A stretch of DNA of 64,000 bases from Sphingomonas sp. HMP9. Its GTDB lineage: Bacteria; Pseudomonadota; Alphaproteobacteria; Sphingomonadales; Sphingomonadaceae. The notes beneath the pieces are model-generated. The model saw only the letters and a program-made list of their open reading frames with translations, was not told the origin of the DNA and made no database searches. Position 1 is the first letter of the stretch, and every line of letters begins with the position of its first letter. The position numbers and the translations under genes are program-made. Location of the stretch: the NCBI RefSeq assembly GCF_013374115.1, contig NZ_AP022673.1, forward strand, positions 1,764,501-1,828,500, given 5' to 3'. This document shows positions 61,447 to 64,000 of this stretch, piece after piece.

Positions 61447-63855
61447 TCAGGCGATTTCGAGGGTGGCGGTTTTCAGATGCGCCGAATCGGGGCCAGCCAT
61501 GATCGTGAACAGGCCGGGTTCGACGACCTCGCGCATGTCGACGTCCCACAGCGCGAACGCGTCAGGGCCGAGCGTGAAGCGCAACGTCCGCCGCTCGCCG
61601 GGCGCCAGCGTCACGCGTTCGAACCCCTTCAATTCCATCAGCGGCCGCGCCACCGACGAGACCTGGTCGCGGACGTAGACCTGCACGACCTCGTCGCCGG
61701 CACGTTGCCCGATATTAGCGACGTCGACCTCGACGCCGACGCTGCCCGCGACACCGATCTTCGCCGCCGAAAGCCGCGGCGCGCTCACCTCGAAGCGCGT
61801 GTAGCTGAGCCCGTGGCCGAACGGGAACAGCGGCGCCGTCTCCGCAAACAGATAGCCGCGCTGCGTCGATGGCTTGCGGTTGTAATAGAACGGCACCTGC
61901 CCGACTTCGCGCACCACCGTCACCGGCAGCTTGGCGCCCGGATTGATCCGCCCGAACAGCGCCTCGGCCATCGCCGTGCCGCCCTCCTGCCCCGGATACC
62001 AGCATTCCAGCACCGCATTGGCATTCGCCATCACGGTCGGCCAGCTCGGCGGACGCCCGTTGATCGCGGTCACCACGATCGGCTTGCCCAGCGCGTGGAG
62101 TGCTTCGAACAGCGCGTTCTGCTCGCCGATCAGGTCGAGCGTGGTGCGGTCGCCGAGATGGTTCGCCGAGAACCCCTCGCGGCTGGTCTGCTCGGTATCG
62201 CCGATCGCGAGAATGATCGTGTCGGCCCCGCGCGCGACTTCGACCGCCTCGGCGATCAGCGCGCGGTTCTTGGCCGGATCGGCGAGCAGCACCGCGTCCT
62301 GCGAGCGGTCCTCGCTCTGCGTGATGAAGACGCCCTGCGCATGGACGATGGTGGCCGCATTGCCGACCAGCGCGCGGACGCCGTCGAGCAGCGTGACGCT
62401 CTGCCGCGGCGGCGCGGAATAGCCACCCAATCGCACGATCGCGGCATTCGGACCGATCACCGCGATCTTGCCCTTGGGCGACAGCGGCAACGTACCGTCA
62501 TTGGTCAGCAGGCATAGCGCTTTCCGCGCGCCCTCCAGCGCAACGCCCCGCGCCTCGGCATTCCCCGTAAGGCGGGCCGCGGCGCGCGCGTCGACCGCCG
62601 ACTCCTCGAACAGTCCGGCGCGGAACTTCAATGCCAGCATCCGCGCGCACGCGGCATCCACCGCGGCGATCGGCACCGTCCCCGCGCGCACCTGCGCGGG
62701 CAGCGTCCGATACGCGATCCCGTCGGGCAGCGCGCTGTCGACCCCCGCCGCCAGCGCCAGCCGCGCCGCGCCGGCCACGTCGGGCGCGATGTGGTGGATC
62801 GTGTCGAGCTCCTCGATCGCACCATAATCGCTGACGATCGCGCCCGAAAATCCCCATTCGCCGCGCAGCACGTCGCCGAGCAGCCAGTGGTTCGCATGGC
62901 TCGGCACGCCGTCGATCTCGTTATAGGACGGCATGACCGCGCCGATCCCGGTGCGCGTCACGACCGCGCGGAACGGCGGGAAGAAGTTTTCGCGCAGTTC
63001 GCGCTCGCCGATCGGCGCGGGGCCGATATTGTTGCCCGCTTGGGGTTGGCCGTGGCCCGTCATGTGCTTCAACGTCGCAAACACCTTGCCGGGCGCGAGC
63101 GTCCGGCTGTCGCCCTGCAGCCCCTCGACCGCGGCGACGCCCATCTCGCCGCACAAATAGGGATCCTCGCCGAACGTCTCCTCGATCCGTCCCCAGCGCG
63201 GGTCGCGCGCGATATCGACGACCGGCGACAGCGACAGATGGCTGCCATGCGCGCGCACTTCGCGGCCGATGATCGCCTGCGCGCGCCGCATCAGGTCGCG
63301 ATCGAACGCGCCCGCCATGCCGATCGCCTGCGGGAACATCGTCGCGTCGGGCGCCATGTAGCCGTGCAGCGATTCCTCATGAAAGATCACCGGGATGCCG
63401 AGCCGCGTGCCCCGCGCCCAGCGCTGGACCGCGTTGACGAACGCGATCGTCGAGGCGGAGCCCCGCCACTGCGCGCCGGTGCCGCCGGCGACGGCTGCGA
63501 CCGACGGACCGCCGCGCTTGTCCGAGGGCCGAGTCACCTGGCCGAACCCTGCCGGATACGCCGCCGTCGCACGCGTCGGATCGAACTCGAGCCCGCCCGG
63601 AGTCATCACATCCGCCTTGGTTGCCCACAGGGAAATGGTCTGGCCAACTTTCTCCTCCAGCGTCATCCGCGCCATCAGGTCGCGCACCCGCAGGTCGACC
63701 GGTGCGCGCGCATCACGGTAGATCGGGAGCGCGGCCGCGGCCTGCGCGACACCGGGGATAAGCCCCGCGACGGACACCGATCCGAACAGCGCGAAAAGGT
63801 CGCGGCGGGTCGGCATGATGGCCGGCGCGGTCGCCATTGTCTTCGTGCCGGACAC
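61447..63855 (-). CDS. bglX: Tat-exported GH3 beta-glucosidase
   Basis: An 802-residue BglX-type GH3 enzyme. A twin-arginine leader (PTRRDLFALFGSVSVAG, residues 15-31) predicts periplasmic export. The N-terminal TIM barrel carries the nucleophile D343 (GAIVSDYGAIEEL) and the LKHMTGHGQPQAG substrate loop; the second alpha/beta domain spans about 440-630 and a fibronectin-III-like domain ends the protein (about 715-795). It would release glucose from beta-linked oligosaccharides. The GTG at 63855 follows GGGAGAG. A LacI-like site lies upstream. Confidence 0.94.
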   Translation of the reverse strand: MSGTKTMATAPAIMPTRRDLFALFGSVSVAGLIPGVAQAAAALPIYRDARAPVDLRVRDLMARMTLEEKVGQTISLWATKADVMTPGGLEFDPTRATAAYPAGFGQVTRPSDKRGGPSVAAVAGGTGAQWRGSASTIAFVNAVQRWARGTRLGIPVIFHEESLHGYMAPDATMFPQAIGMAGAFDRDLMRRAQAIIGREVRAHGSHLSLSPVVDIARDPRWGRIEETFGEDPYLCGEMGVAAVEGLQGDSRTLAPGKVFATLKHMTGHGQPQAGNNIGPAPIGERELRENFFPPFRAVVTRTGIGAVMPSYNEIDGVPSHANHWLLGDVLRGEWGFSGAIVSDYGAIEELDTIHHIAPDVAGAARLALAAGVDSALPDGIAYRTLPAQVRAGTVPIAAVDAACARMLALKFRAGLFEESAVDARAAARLTGNAEARGVALEGARKALCLLTNDGTLPLSPKGKIAVIGPNAAIVRLGGYSAPPRQSVTLLDGVRALVGNAATIVHAQGVFITQSEDRSQDAVLLADPAKNRALIAEAVEVARGADTIILAIGDTEQTSREGFSANHLGDRTTLDLIGEQNALFEALHALGKPIVVTAINGRPPSWPTVMANANAVLECWYPGQEGGTAMAEALFGRINPGAKLPVTVVREVGQVPFYYNRKPSTQRGYLFAETAPLFPFGHGLSYTRFEVSAPRLSAAKIGVAGSVGVEVDVANIGQRAGDEVVQVYVRDQVSSVARPLMELKGFERVTLAPGERRTLRFTLGPDAFALWDVDMREVVEPGLFTIMAGPDSAHLKTATLEIA

Positions 63856-63903
63856 GTTTCTCTCCCAATGTTAAACGCGGCATTGCTGTCGAAGCCGTCG
63901 TCG

Positions 63904-63917
63904 TGATAGCGATAACA
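63904..63917. promoter_or_regulatory. LacI-family-like operator upstream of bglX
   Basis: TGATAGCGATAACA matches TGTTAGCGCTAACA at 12 of 14 positions. It sits 49 bp before the bglX start and about 55 bp before a divergent start at 63971, so it could control both directions. Confidence 0.45.
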
Positions 63918-63970
63918 TGGCTGATCATCTGCGATCCTGTCAATGTGGCGCGGAACGGCGGGAGAGGATT

Positions 63971-64000
63971 ATGACGGCTTTCGGCCGATCGATCGGTACG
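63971..64000 (+). CDS. Start of a gene running off the right edge
   Basis: ATG at 63971 with GGGAGAGGATT upstream begins MTAFGRSIGT and stays open to the window end. Ten codons are too few to name it. Its divergence from bglX across a LacI-like site suggests a sugar-use or regulatory gene. Confidence 0.45.
   Translation, partial: MTAFGRSIGT

Overview
The window is GC-rich DNA from a sphingomonad-type alphaproteobacterium, most likely Sphingomonas or a close relative. The evidence is the cell-cycle regulator CtrA, three very large TonB-dependent receptors, a cpa/tad pilus locus, class II photolyase, a tryptophan-halogenase-like gene beside SapC and cupin genes, and dispersed C/G-rich palindromic repeats. 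Genus is inferred from gene content only; there is no rRNA gene.

Layout. 0-3 kb: the end of a sugar/alcohol-dehydrogenase-like gene, coupled to a glycosyltransferase-glycosidase fusion. 3-12.6 kb: a small hypothetical, a ferritin-like stress protein, a LysR-pirin-WrbA locus split by a nested insertion-sequence island (4903-8666), and malate:quinone oxidoreductase with a Tat-like leader. 13-20 kb: AI-2E-type exporter, ctrA, dinB, and a two-component c-di-GMP pair whose histidine kinase appears frameshifted. 20-27 kb: housekeeping genes (ROK sugar kinase, dps, lipoprotein, ispH-thrB-rnhA, DauA-like oxidoreductase, alpha/beta hydrolase). 27-34.8 kb: a cpaABCDE-tadBC pilus locus in which the ATPase gene cpaF is replaced by a 24-codon minigene. 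34.8-39.4 kb: a minus-strand thiamine-salvage operon under a TPP riboswitch (outer-membrane receptor, APH-fold kinase, PnuC-type permease, unknown protein). 39.6-43.7 kb: small proteins, GNAT, class II photolyase and an MFS exporter. 43.7-64 kb: a carbohydrate-utilisation region: a large GH55-like/beta-propeller protein, GntP permease with FCD regulator, a TonB receptor, a SapC-cupin-halogenase-lactonase operon, a second giant TonB receptor, and a Tat-exported GH3 beta-glucosidase.

How the parts may work together. The last 20 kb reads as polysaccharide capture and breakdown: TonB receptors import oligosaccharides, GH55-like and GH3 enzymes cut beta-glucans in the periplasm, an exported SMP-30 lactonase could hydrolyse sugar lactones, and GntP could import the resulting aldonate. 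Similar LacI-like half-palindromes upstream of the second receptor and of the glucosidase suggest co-regulation. The SapC-cupin-flavin halogenase set is the best candidate for a poorly described system. The thiamine operon is the best-supported regulatory unit, and the IS island is the clearest structural story: an IS110/IS1111-type element inserted symmetrically into both terminal repeats of an IS5/IS903-like element, which itself sits in a palindromic repeat with an almost perfect 9-bp target duplication.
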